The position numbers were made by a program, and so were the translations under genes. Source: an uncultured Opitutia bacterium (GTDB taxonomy: Bacteria > Verrucomicrobiota > Verrucomicrobiia > Opitutales > Opitutaceae). Taken from it: a stretch of DNA of 64,000 nucleotides. Shown piece after piece: positions 25,800 to 36,000 of this stretch (position 1 is its first letter; every line of letters starts with the position of its first letter). Where the stretch lies: assembly GCA_903896015.1 (NCBI GenBank), contig CAITWF010000017.1, forward strand, positions 1 through 64,000, read 5' to 3'. The notes below the pieces were generated by a model. The model ran no database searches and was not told where the DNA came from. It saw nothing but the letters and a program-made list of their open reading frames with translations.

Positions 25800-26561
25800 A
25801 TGAAACACTTCTTCACGCTCCTCAGCCATGAGATCCGGATGCTGCTCGTCAGCCCCGGCACCTACATCGCGGCCACGGCGTTTCTCGCGTTCATGGGTTT
25901 TGTCTTCGTCGGCATTCTGGAGAACTACAGCACCGCGGCGCAGGACGCCTCACCCGCGCAAGTATTCTTCTCGCTGTTTTTTCTTCCGGTTTTTTTCATG
26001 GTGCCGCTGCTCACCATGAAGTGCCTCGCCGAGGAACGTCGCCTCGGCACGATCGAAACGCTGCTCACGACACCGGTCACGACGACCGAGGTGGTGCTCG
26101 GCAAGTTCGGCGCCGCATATTTTCTCTACCTGCTGCTCTGGGGCTCTACCGGCGGGCTCTTCTACATCTTGCAAAAATTCGCCAGCGATCCGCGGCTGCT
26201 CGACTCCGGGCCGCTCATCGGCGGCTACACCTTCATCGCTGTGTCCGGCCTGTTCTTCGTCGCAATCGGCGTGTTAACGAGTTCGTTTTCGCGCAACCAG
26301 TCCGTCGCAGGCATTCTCTCGTTCGTGCTGCTCGCGTTTGTGATTCTCGGCGGCCGCTACCTCTCCGGCGTGTCGTTTCTCGAGCGCGAATCGCTGCGCC
26401 CACTCAAGGACGCGGTCGCTTACGCCCAAATTTTTTCCCACTACGACGACTTCACGCGCGGAGTGATCGATTCGCGGCAGGTGCTGTTTTATCTCAGCGG
26501 CACGGTTATCGCGCTCGTTTTCAGCATCTTCGCCGTCGAGACCAAAGTCCTGCACAGCTGA
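25800..26561 (+). CDS. ABC-2 type permease (GldF-like)
   Basis: The 253-residue integral membrane protein has about six hydrophobic helices: LLVSPGTYIAATAFLAFMGF, FFSLFFLPVFFMVPLLTM, FGAAYFLYLLLWG, FIAVSGLFFVAIGVL, GILSFVLLAFVILGG and VLFYLSGTVIALVFSIFAV. The MKCLAEERRLGTIETLLTTPVT segment is the typical ABC-2 cytoplasmic coupling motif. It pairs with the preceding ATPase. A 6-codon reading frame (25783-25803, MIRFRA) ends in ATGA overlapping this start, which may couple initiation. One base separates its stop from the next ATG. Confidence 0.9.
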   Translation: MKHFFTLLSHEIRMLLVSPGTYIAATAFLAFMGFVFVGILENYSTAAQDASPAQVFFSLFFLPVFFMVPLLTMKCLAEERRLGTIETLLTTPVTTTEVVLGKFGAAYFLYLLLWGSTGGLFYILQKFASDPRLLDSGPLIGGYTFIAVSGLFFVAIGVLTSSFSRNQSVAGILSFVLLAFVILGGRYLSGVSFLERESLRPLKDAVAYAQIFSHYDDFTRGVIDSRQVLFYLSGTVIALVFSIFAVETKVLHS

Positions 26562-26562
26562 C

Positions 26563-28044
26563 ATGGCCGAACTCGACAGCTTCCGCACTACCCGCTGGCT
26601 CCGCACGCTCCACCTCGCGCTGCAAAGTGTACTGCTGCTCACGTTTCTCGCCGGCCTCAACTACGTCGCCCGCGATCACCCGTGGCGTACCGACCTCACG
26701 CGGCACCGCAGTTACTCGCTCTCGCCCGAGACGCTCTCGTTTCTCCATCTGGAGCGTCCCGTCGACATCTACGCCACCTTCACCGACACCACCGAAAATC
26801 CCGAGGTGCGCGGCCTTCTCCGCGAATATGAGACCGCGACCGAATTGGACCGCGGCAAAATTCGAGTCACCTACCTCGACGTCTACCAGGATCGTCGCAA
26901 GGCCGAGGATCTCGGCATCGCCACGCCCAATGCCCTCGTCCTCGTCTGCGGCGATCGCCGCCACGCGCTCCTCGTCGACGAGCTCTACCATCTCAACAAG
27001 AAGAAGGAGCGCGAGAGTTTCGACGGCGAACAGGTCCTGACCTCCGCGATCCTCGATGTGTCTAGCCCCGATCGTAAAAAGATCTACTTCCTCGCCGGCC
27101 ATGGCGAACTCAGCCCCGATCAAGTCGACGCGAAGACCGGCCTCTCCGCCGTCCGCGATCAGCTTCGCGCCCGCAACTTCGAAGTCGATCAACTCGATCT
27201 TACCGTCGCGCGCAAAATTCCCGCCGACGCCTCGCTGCTCGTCGATGTTGCGCCGCAGACGCGCTTCACCGCCGCCGAGCAGGAAGTCTTGCGCCAGTAT
27301 CTCACTGCCAACGCCGGCCGGCTCATTCTGTTTCTCGCGCCCGGCCTCAGCGCTATCCGGCTGGGGGTTGACGACCTCCTCCTTGACTGGGGCGTGCTCG
27401 TCGACGACGACCTCGTGTGCGACACCGGCCCGGAAAATCTCACCGAGGACAACGACCTCCTTATCCGCGCGTTTCAGCCGCACCCTGTCACCCAGTCGCT
27501 GATTGAAGGCTCCGGCCTCGCGTTGCGTTTCGGCCCGACGCGCAGCGTGCGACCCGATCCCGGCCGCTCCTCAGGCAACGGCCTCACCACCGTCGCGCTC
27601 GCCGCCACATCGACCACCGCGTGGGGCGAGACCGGCTTTCGTCTCGGCCGCGTGCCGCTCCGTCGCAACCCGGGTAACATTCACCCGCTCCCCGGCATGT
27701 CGCCGCCCGATCGGCTCGGCGTGGTCGTCGCGTCAGAGCGCGTTGGCGTGCGTGACAAGCTGCCGTTCAGTGTGCGCGGCGGCCGAATCGTCGTCTTCGG
27801 CACCGGCGATCTCATCGCCAACACCCGGCTCCCCGTCGCGGGCAACTGGAATGTTTTCCTCGGTGCCGTGAACTGGTCCGTCGATCGCGAGAGCCAGCTC
27901 AACATCCCCTCCCGCCCGATCCAGCGCTTCCAGCTCTCGCTCAGTGCGGACAGCCTGCTCAACCTCCGCTACACGCTACTCCTCGCGCTGCCTGCGGGCG
28001 CCGCGCTCCTCGGCCTGCTCGTCTACTGGACAAGGCGCTCCTAG
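26563..28044 (+). CDS. GldG-like ABC transport auxiliary protein
   Basis: The 493-residue protein has an N-terminal membrane helix (about 20-42), a large extracytoplasmic domain of the ABC-transport-auxiliary/GldG type (RTDLTRHRSYSLSPETLSFL near the start, KKIYFLAGHGELSPD and NAGRLILFLAPGL later), and a C-terminal helix (about 470-490). Partners of this type sit in the membrane with an ABC-2 permease; the GATase-like domain has no obvious catalytic residues. It starts one base after the permease stop and precedes the DUF4340 gene by 21 bases. Confidence 0.87.
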   Translation: MAELDSFRTTRWLRTLHLALQSVLLLTFLAGLNYVARDHPWRTDLTRHRSYSLSPETLSFLHLERPVDIYATFTDTTENPEVRGLLREYETATELDRGKIRVTYLDVYQDRRKAEDLGIATPNALVLVCGDRRHALLVDELYHLNKKKERESFDGEQVLTSAILDVSSPDRKKIYFLAGHGELSPDQVDAKTGLSAVRDQLRARNFEVDQLDLTVARKIPADASLLVDVAPQTRFTAAEQEVLRQYLTANAGRLILFLAPGLSAIRLGVDDLLLDWGVLVDDDLVCDTGPENLTEDNDLLIRAFQPHPVTQSLIEGSGLALRFGPTRSVRPDPGRSSGNGLTTVALAATSTTAWGETGFRLGRVPLRRNPGNIHPLPGMSPPDRLGVVVASERVGVRDKLPFSVRGGRIVVFGTGDLIANTRLPVAGNWNVFLGAVNWSVDRESQLNIPSRPIQRFQLSLSADSLLNLRYTLLLALPAGAALLGLLVYWTRRS

Positions 28045-28065
28045 TCTTCCCGAAACCGTTTTTCC

Positions 28066-30009
28066 ATGCGCTCGAAAATCACGCTCGTCCTCGTCTTCCT
28101 GAACGTCGCGCTTTTCTTTTTCATTTTTAAGTTCGAGCGCACGTGGCGCACCGAACGCGCTTCGCTCGAAGCCCGCCGCCGCGTGCTCGGGCCGGAGGCT
28201 GCCGACATTCGCTCGCTGGTCGTGCGCAACGGCGCCGGCTCCTTCACGCTCTCACGCCGAGGCGACGCGTGGTGGCTCACCACTCCGCTCGAGTGGCCCG
28301 CGAACCCCGAGGCCGTCAGCCATCTCATCCACGAACTCCAGCTCCTCGAAAACGTCTCCAGTTTCAATGTAGCCGATCTCGCGCAAAACAACCAGCACCT
28401 CGCCGACTACGGCCTCGTCGACGATCCTGTGAAGGCGAAGATGAGCGTTGAGTTCAGCTCCGGCGAAGGCGCCGCCGCGCTCAAATCCACGCTCATTCTG
28501 GGCGACGCCACCAAGGACGGCTCGCGGCTCTACCTCCTCTCGCCCGACGGCAAACGCATCCACGTCGTCAACCACTCCCTCGCCGACGATCTGGCGCTCC
28601 CGCTCGACGCGCTCCGCGCCGACTCACTGCTCACGATTCCCGTCTTCGAGGCCCGCGCCCTCGGCGTGCAAACCTCGGGCGTGCGCGTGCGCATCCGCCG
28701 TGAAGCCGAACGCTGGCGCTTCGACACGATCATCGCCAACGCCAACAAAACCCTCCTCGAAACCACCATCACCGGCCTCAATTCGCTCCACCCGAAATCC
28801 TTCGTGGCCTCGGCCAACGCCCCCGCGACCCTCCCGTCCGCCGCGCCCACGCTCCGTATAATCCTAGAAGGCAACAACCGCACCGAGACCCTCTACCTCG
28901 GCGAGCCACTCGGCCCCACCGCGATCACCACCGGCGCCGCCACGGCCCCCGACATCGAATACTACGCCCAGCTTGATCGCCGCCCGGCGGTCTTCACGAT
29001 CGCGGTGCCCGCCGCGCTTCTCGATTCGCTGCGCAACGCCCTCGTCGCGCTCCGCGAAAAACGCGTCCTCGATTTCGATCCCCGCGCCGTCACGGCCGTC
29101 ACCCTCGCCGCCCCGATCCTCGCGAATCAGCCGCCACTGACCCTCCAACGCCTGGAGCCTCCCGCCGGCAGCGCGCCCGACCTGCCGGCCTCGTGGCAAA
29201 TTCTGCGGCGCGGCGCGGGCGCCGGTGGCCCGCAAACCCTCCCCGCCGATCGCCCCGCGGTGCAGCGGCTGCTCGAGCAGCTCGCACTGCTCTCTGCAAA
29301 AAATTTCCAGACCGACGCCTCCACCAACGCCGATCTCGAAAATTGGGGCTTCAAGCGCCCCGAGCGCGAAGTCACGCTCGCGCTCGCCGGCACCACCCCA
29401 CCCCTCGTGCTCTCGCTCGGCACCGACGCGCAACGCGCCGCCTACGCCCTCGTCGGACCCACGAACGCAGGCTCCTCCATCTTCGCCGTCGATCGCGCGA
29501 TCCTCGACGAGCTCCCAATCGAGGCCCGCGCTTGGCGCGAGCGCCAACTCCCCGAGTTGCCCGCCACCGCGCGCCTCACCGCCCTCAAGCTCACCGATCT
29601 CAACGGCAACCAAACGCTCCTCGACGTATCGCTCGACGCCAACGGCCACGCGCCCGGCGACACGCCCAATCATCCCGCGGTCGAAAAAATCCTCGCGCTG
29701 CTCCCGCACCTTCGCGCGAAGAGTTTCCCGCAGGACGGATTCACCGAAAAAGTCCTGCTCGCCGGCGACGAACGCGCGTGGCGCTTCAAACTCGACTACA
29801 CCGTCGCGCTCCCCGGCGGCGCCGGCGCCGCGCCCACCAGCGTGAAGACCCTGCTCTTCACCGATCGCGGCGGTGGCGCGCAAATGTTCGCCGGCTCCGC
29901 CGAACTCGGCGCCGTATTTGAAATTGAGCAACCGCTGCTCGACGCGCTCTGGGCCATCACCTACCGCGACCCCGGCCCGCCACCGGTGCCGGCCGAACCG
30001 AAGAAATAA
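28066..30009 (+). CDS. DUF4340 domain protein
   Basis: The 647-residue protein is membrane-anchored by one N-terminal helix (about 5-24, LVLVFLNVALFFFIFKF) with the rest outside. DUF4340 repeats are suggested by recurring LxxLxxLSAKNF / LLxxLxxLENVSSF and WGFKRPxxEVTLxL / YGLVDDPVKAKMSVEF segments (about 75-135 and 385-450), each followed by LxLGDxxxDGSRLYLLS-like strands. Proteins of this type regularly accompany GldG-like ABC systems, so it is probably a periplasmic part of the same complex. No enzymatic motif is visible. Confidence 0.85.
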   Translation: MRSKITLVLVFLNVALFFFIFKFERTWRTERASLEARRRVLGPEAADIRSLVVRNGAGSFTLSRRGDAWWLTTPLEWPANPEAVSHLIHELQLLENVSSFNVADLAQNNQHLADYGLVDDPVKAKMSVEFSSGEGAAALKSTLILGDATKDGSRLYLLSPDGKRIHVVNHSLADDLALPLDALRADSLLTIPVFEARALGVQTSGVRVRIRREAERWRFDTIIANANKTLLETTITGLNSLHPKSFVASANAPATLPSAAPTLRIILEGNNRTETLYLGEPLGPTAITTGAATAPDIEYYAQLDRRPAVFTIAVPAALLDSLRNALVALREKRVLDFDPRAVTAVTLAAPILANQPPLTLQRLEPPAGSAPDLPASWQILRRGAGAGGPQTLPADRPAVQRLLEQLALLSAKNFQTDASTNADLENWGFKRPEREVTLALAGTTPPLVLSLGTDAQRAAYALVGPTNAGSSIFAVDRAILDELPIEARAWRERQLPELPATARLTALKLTDLNGNQTLLDVSLDANGHAPGDTPNHPAVEKILALLPHLRAKSFPQDGFTEKVLLAGDERAWRFKLDYTVALPGGAGAAPTSVKTLLFTDRGGGAQMFAGSAELGAVFEIEQPLLDALWAITYRDPGPPPVPAEPKK

Positions 30010-30043
30010 TTTTCTCCGCCTCGAGAAATATTCCCGCCTGATC

Positions 30044-32866
30044 ATGTCCCGACCGCTGAACCTGCTCTGGCACGGCACACGTTTTTGCGTGTCGTGCGCG
30101 ATCTCGTTTGCCGTCTGGACGCTCTGGCTGGCGCTCGCGATCCTGCTCGCGTTTCAAATCTACATCGCGACGCACAACGAGCTTGAGGTGCCCGGTTTTG
30201 TGCTGCGCGCCTTCGAGGAACGCCTTGCCGCGTCGGGCGTGCACGTGGCATTCGGCCGCACCTCGTTCGATCCGACCGGCCGCGTGCTCATCGAGGATGC
30301 GCGCATCTCGCTCCCCGCATTTACCGAGCCGGTCGTCACCGCCCGCGCGATTTACGCCCGCCTCGATCCGTGGTCGCTCGTCGCGGGGAAATTCGATCCA
30401 CGCGAGGTGCGCGTAACGGGCGCGAGCCTCGCGATCCCCGCCATGCTGTCGCGCTCCGGCACCGCCGAGCAGATCCTCGTCGATCTCGATACGACGCTCG
30501 TGCCCGGCGAACACCTGCTCACGCTCGCGCAATTTTCAGCGCGGATCGCGGGCGTCGCCGTCACCTCCCGCGGCTCGATCTATCTGCCCGACGCGGGCAC
30601 CGCGCGCACCGCCCCGCTGCCGGCCGCGGATTTTCTCGCGAAGAATTTCCCCACGCTCTGCCGCGAGCTCGACGCTGCCAATCTCCAACTCGCCGCGCTC
30701 GACCGGCCGCAACTGCACCTCGATCTCTCGCCGTCTGAATCGCGCTCCGCGATCGCCAGCATCACGCTCTATGCCCGAGGCTGGAAGCTCAATCCTCCCC
30801 CCGAGCTCGCCGGCACCCGCGCCGAAGCGATCCAGATTTCGGGCCTGCGCATCGTTACGAAGTTTCCGCTCCTCGGCGATGCGCCCGTCGCCACCCGACT
30901 TGAGTTCACGGCCAACGATCTCGCGCTGCCGTTCGATGCCCACGCCCACGGCGTGCGGGCGCTCGTCCGCGGCACCCTGCGCCCCGCGCAGCTCAGCTTC
31001 ACCCCGCGCTCGCTCGATCTCAGCGCTGAGTCGCTCGCCGCGGCGGACTTGTCGGCGACCGCCGTCGCCGCGCGCCTCGCGCCCGGCCCGTTCCCCGCGA
31101 TCGACGCGGAGCTCACCGGTCGCTTTCTCGGCGAGCCACTGGCGGTGCGCGCCCATGCGAATTTCAAGGCCGAGACCGCGGCCGTGCATTTCGACGGCGC
31201 GATTTCGCCCGCGGTGATGGATGCGATCAGTCTGCGCGTGCACACGAATGCGCGGCGGTTTTTCGATTTTCAGACGCTCGACGCCACCGACGGCCTCGTG
31301 ACGCTCGGGCCCGGCTGGCAGTTTGAAAAGGTTTCCGCGCGCACCGTGCTGCGCGGGGTCGACGCGTATCACGTGCACATGGAAGAGGGCCGCGCCGTGG
31401 TCGAGTTCGACGGCCGCCATTTCAACTCGTCCGAGGCGTGGGCCCGCATCGGTGAGAACTACGCGCACGCCACCTACGAGCACAATCTCACGACGCGTGA
31501 CTACCGTTTTCTCCTCACCGGCCAGTTGCGACCGCTCGACATCGGCGGCTGGTTCGGCGCTTGGTGGCCGGATTTTTTCAAGGATTTCCAATTCCCTGTC
31601 GCGCCGCCGCTGGCGAGCGTCGATGTACGGGGCCGCTGGCTCGATGCGACCCAATCGGCGATCTTCGTCTTTGCCGACACGCGCGGCCCGATCATCCGCG
31701 GCGTGCCACTCGACTTCGCGCGCACGCGGCTGTTCATCCGGCCTGATTATTTCGACGGACTCGAAGTGTTCGCCACCAGCGGCCCGGGCGCCGCCCGCGG
31801 CACATTCACCTACACACTCGACGGCGCCAGCCACACGTGGCGCCGCCTCGATCTCGATCTCGCCTCGACGATCGATCCGGCAATTGCGGTGAAAATGATC
31901 GGGCCGGTGGGCGCGGAGGTGCTCGCACCGTTCGCGTTTGCCCAGCCGCCGGCGCTTAAACTTTCGGGCCGGCTTGATGGCCCCGCTGCACCGGGCGGGT
32001 CGCATGTGGCGCTCGACATCGAAGCGCGATCGGCGGGCGAGTTTCGCCTGCACGATTTTCCGCTGGAGAACATCGCCTTCACCGCGACTGTGCGCGACGA
32101 TGCCGTGAACGTCGACAATGTGCGCGCCGGCTTTGCGGGCGGCGTGGCCACGGGCCGCCTAAAGCTCGCCGGCAACGGCGCCGGGCGCCGGGTGACGGCG
32201 GATCTGGCACTGAAGGATGCGAGCCTCGGCCGCGCAGCGGAGATTTTGCAGGAGTTCGCCGCCCGCAGCCACGGCGCACCGCCGCCGGCGCCGGACAAGT
32301 TCGTGCAACAAAAGGCCAACGTCCGCCTCGATCTCACAGCGTCGACCGAGGGCCGTTACTCGGATCCGTTCAGCTTTCACGGCGACGGCACCGCCACGCT
32401 GCAGGGCCCGGGGCTCGGCGAGGTGCCGCTGCTCGGGTTGCTGTCCGAACTGTTGCGCTTCACGGCACTGCGGTTCACGGCGGCGAACGCGAAATTCAAA
32501 ATCAACGGCACGAAGTTGGACTTCGACGAATTCAACCTCCGCGGCGCCAACTCCGCGATCGAGGCCCACGGCAATTACGCCCTCGATCGCCGCGAACTCG
32601 ATTTCAAGGCGAAGATCCTGCCGTTCCAAGAAAGCGGCAACCTCATTAAAAGCACGATCGGCGTGGTGCTCTCGCCATTTTCCAATGTGTTCGAGGTCGT
32701 GCTGACGGGCACGCTCGACAAGCCGAAATGGGCGTTCGCGATTGGGCCGACGAACTTGCTGCGCTCGCTCGCGCCGGGCGAGGCGTCGCCCAAAACCGAC
32801 GCGTTGCCGGCCGTGCCCCCTGAAGCGAAACCGGCGCCGGTATCCGATCCGAAGCCGACCGGCTGA
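30044..32866 (+). CDS. Large AsmA/TamB-like envelope protein
   Basis: The 940-residue protein starts with an N-terminal membrane helix (about 15-40: FAVWTLWLALAILLAFQIYIA) and continues as beta-rich repeats, with an AsmA-like C-terminal part (about 770-890: GDGTATLQGPGLGEVPLLGLLSELL, ANAKFKINGTKLDFDEFNLRG, YALDRRELDFKAKIL). AsmA/TamB-type proteins bridge the periplasm and are linked to lipid or outer-membrane protein transport. A proline-rich tail follows (about 905-940). The ATG at 30044 lies 34 bases after the DUF4340 stop, so it may belong to the same operon. The AsmA relation is judged from pattern and size only. Confidence 0.75.
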   Translation: MSRPLNLLWHGTRFCVSCAISFAVWTLWLALAILLAFQIYIATHNELEVPGFVLRAFEERLAASGVHVAFGRTSFDPTGRVLIEDARISLPAFTEPVVTARAIYARLDPWSLVAGKFDPREVRVTGASLAIPAMLSRSGTAEQILVDLDTTLVPGEHLLTLAQFSARIAGVAVTSRGSIYLPDAGTARTAPLPAADFLAKNFPTLCRELDAANLQLAALDRPQLHLDLSPSESRSAIASITLYARGWKLNPPPELAGTRAEAIQISGLRIVTKFPLLGDAPVATRLEFTANDLALPFDAHAHGVRALVRGTLRPAQLSFTPRSLDLSAESLAAADLSATAVAARLAPGPFPAIDAELTGRFLGEPLAVRAHANFKAETAAVHFDGAISPAVMDAISLRVHTNARRFFDFQTLDATDGLVTLGPGWQFEKVSARTVLRGVDAYHVHMEEGRAVVEFDGRHFNSSEAWARIGENYAHATYEHNLTTRDYRFLLTGQLRPLDIGGWFGAWWPDFFKDFQFPVAPPLASVDVRGRWLDATQSAIFVFADTRGPIIRGVPLDFARTRLFIRPDYFDGLEVFATSGPGAARGTFTYTLDGASHTWRRLDLDLASTIDPAIAVKMIGPVGAEVLAPFAFAQPPALKLSGRLDGPAAPGGSHVALDIEARSAGEFRLHDFPLENIAFTATVRDDAVNVDNVRAGFAGGVATGRLKLAGNGAGRRVTADLALKDASLGRAAEILQEFAARSHGAPPPAPDKFVQQKANVRLDLTASTEGRYSDPFSFHGDGTATLQGPGLGEVPLLGLLSELLRFTALRFTAANAKFKINGTKLDFDEFNLRGANSAIEAHGNYALDRRELDFKAKILPFQESGNLIKSTIGVVLSPFSNVFEVVLTGTLDKPKWAFAIGPTNLLRSLAPGEASPKTDALPAVPPEAKPAPVSDPKPTG

Positions 32867-33035
32867 GCGCCCAGCGCCCCTCCGGCCCTGCCGCGAGCGA
32901 AGCACGGAGGAGGCCGAGTAAATCACATTGGCTGGTGCGTGTAAGCGATGGCCGCATGCCCACGCGGCTTTTACCCAAAGCGGGAAAACGCATTGCGCAG
33001 CGGAAGCTCTCCCGTTTTCTTGGGGGAAACACCTT

Positions 33036-36000
33036 ATGGATTCGATGCCCACTTTGCCGAGACGCTCCTGGTCGGAGCGCGCCTCGCTCGTCTTCGCGGG
33101 TGCGATTCTGATCCTCGGGCTGGGGAGTTTGTTGGGTTGGTGGCTGCGGTTCGACGAAGTGCTGCGCCCATTTCCGAACTTGCCCGCGATGAAGGCCAAT
33201 CTCGCCGTGGCGTTCGCGCTGCTGGGCGGGGCGCTTTTCGCCGTCGAATTCGGACACCGCGCTTGGTGCAAGCTTGCCCTGCTCCCCGCCGCGATTGGCG
33301 CGGTGACACTGCTGGAGCACGCGCTCGCGCAGCCGTTGGGGCGCGCCGGCTTTTCCATCGATGAGTGGCTGGCTAGCGATTTTCTTTTCGATCGGGAAAC
33401 AGCCAGCCCTGGTCGGATGTCCGCCATGGCTGCGATCTGTGTCGTGCTCGGCGGCCTCGCGCTCGCCTGGCGCGCCACCGAGCGTGGGGCGCGAGCCCGA
33501 TTGTTCACCGAAGCCGTCGCCGGATCGCTGATCGCGTCCGTCGGATTTTCCACTCTCCTTGGCTATGCGGCGACACTATCGGCCGTCTACAAGTGGGGCA
33601 CCCAGACCGCCGTCGAGCCGATCAGCGCGATCGCGCTCATGCTGCTCGGGCTCGCCGTGCTCCTGCTTGCGTGGCGCGACGGCGTGAAAGCCGAGGGCGG
33701 CCCGCCATCGTGGTCACCGATGCCTGCAGTCATCGGCTGCCTCACTCTCACCGTAATTTTGTTTGTCGGCCTCACGGAACGCGAAAGGCTCGCCGTCCTC
33801 GATCGCACACGGATCGCGACGGATGCGTATGCGCAAGAACTCAAGCTCAAGCTGGACGAACAGGTCAGACAGGTGGAGACACTCTCTCGCCATTGGAGCG
33901 ATGATCTTGAGCAAACTTGGTCCGCGAGCGCTGCGGAGCAACTCGCCCAACGCTCCTCTCCTTACGGCGGCGTGACGATCGCCTACGTCGACAGCGCCCA
34001 CCACACGGTGTGGACGCATCCGGTCGACGTCGGCGCGAGCAACTTCGATCACTTCACCATCCCGGAACGCCGCGAAGCCATCCTCGCCGCGAATGAGACG
34101 ACCAACGCGGTCCTCTCCGGCACCACCGAAATTCACATGGCCAGCGGCGCGTCCGAACCCGGCTTCGCGATTTATGCGGCGTTCAGCCGCTCGCGAAAGA
34201 AGAACTCAGGCTACGTGGCCGCGGACTACGTCTACAGCGCCCTCTTCAAAAAAATCGGTGAATTACACCAAGGCACCGAGGCGATCGAGGCCAACTATCA
34301 CATCGACATCTCGATCGGCGGCAAGCGCCTCTACGCCTCGATCGCGCGAGATTCAAGGCGCAGCGAGGCCGACACCTACGAGAAGACCTACACCATCGCG
34401 ACGGATCGCAATCTTCACATCGCCCTCACGCCCTCGATCGAGGCGCTCGCGCAGGATCGCGTCTGGCTGCCGCAGCTCGCGCTCGGCGCCGGCATCGGCA
34501 TCTCAGTTTTGCTCGGCCTGAGCGTGCACCTCGCGCGCAGCGCCCGCGCGGGCCAGCGGGCCGCCGAACTCTCCAACAAAAAACTTTTCGCCGAAAATGA
34601 GGAACGCCGCCGCGTCGAGGCGCGGTTAAAGGTGTCCGACGAGCGCCTCCGCCTCGCGCTCGACTCCACGCAGATCGGCATCTTCGAGTGGAGCGTCGCG
34701 GCCGGCCACGTCTACTACAGTCCGGGCCTGTGGGCCATGCTCGGCTTCGAACACGTCCGCATGCCCTCGACCGTCGAGGCGTGGCAATCGCTCATCCACC
34801 CCGACGACCTCCCTCTCTACCGCCGGCGCATCGAGTCACAGCTCAGCGGTATCGCGACGTTCATCGAGCCCGAGTATCGCGTGCGCTCGCGCACTGGCGA
34901 CTGGCGCTGGGTTTATACGCGCTCGAAATCTGTCGCGACCGCGCCCGACGGCCGGCCCACCCGCATCATCGGCACGGTGCAGGACATCACGGCCCGCCGC
35001 GAAGCCGAACTCGCGTTGCGCGAATCGCAGGCCGAGGCGCGCAAGCTCTCGCTCGTCGCCTCGAAGACCGACAACCCCGTGCTCATCGGCTCGCCCGACG
35101 GACGCATCGAATGGGCCAACGAGGCGTTTTGCCGCGTGATGGAATACTCACTCGACGAGGTCGTCGGAAAAAATCCCGCGCACTTCATTATCGGGCCGGA
35201 GACGAATCCGCGCACCGTCGTCCGCATCCGCGCTGCGATGGCCAAGGGCCACGGCATCAGCACCGATGTCGTCAACTACTCCAAGTCCGGCCGCAAATAC
35301 CACGTCCACGTCGAAATTCAGCCCGTGCGCGGCAGCGACGGCCGCGTGGAAAATTTCATCGCCGTCGAAACCGACATCACTTCCCGCGTTGAGACCGAGG
35401 AGCAACTCCGCCGCGCTAAGCGCGAGGCCGACGATGCGTCCCGCGCGAAGAGCGACTTCCTTGCCTCGATGTCGCACGAAATCCGCACCCCGATGAACGG
35501 CGTCATCGGCATGACGAGCCTACTGATGGAGACCACGCTCAACGCCGAGCAGCGCGACTATATCAACACCATCCGCACCTCCGGCGAGGCGCTCCTCACG
35601 ATCATCAACGACATCCTCGACTTTTCAAAAATCGAGTCCGGCAAGATGGAGCTCGAGCGCGCCCCGTTCGAACTCGCCCTCTGCGTCGAGGAAGCGCTCG
35701 ATCTCTTCGCCTTTCAAGCCTCCGCGAAAAAACTCGATCTCGTCTACCACATCGCGGCCGACGTGCCCGGCTGGATCATGGGCGACGTCACGCGCCTGCG
35801 CCAGGTGCTCGTCAACCTCATCAACAACGCCGTCAAGTTCACGCCCCGCGGCAGCATCGCGCTGGAGGTACGGCGCGTCGTCCGCGAGCCCGATCCCCTC
35901 GGCTTCGTCAATCCGCTGCCCCACGATCCCGCGCACATTACCCTGGAGTTTAACGTGCGCGACACCGGCATCGGCATACCCGCCGATCGCCTCGATCGGC

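Noticed and set aside
28864-30078. A 404-codon minus-strand frame opposite the DUF4340 gene
   Set aside because: Same compositional artefact; no signal peptide, domain or ribosome site.
30536-32053. A 505-codon minus-strand frame opposite the AsmA-like gene
   Set aside because: Arg/Glu/Gly-rich, without motifs; a by-product of high GC content.
32941-33035. Hairpin-like GAAAACG/CGTTTTC pair upstream of the hybrid kinase, considered as a c-di-GMP riboswitch
   Set aside because: The stem is short and none of the conserved GEMM core segments are found in order.
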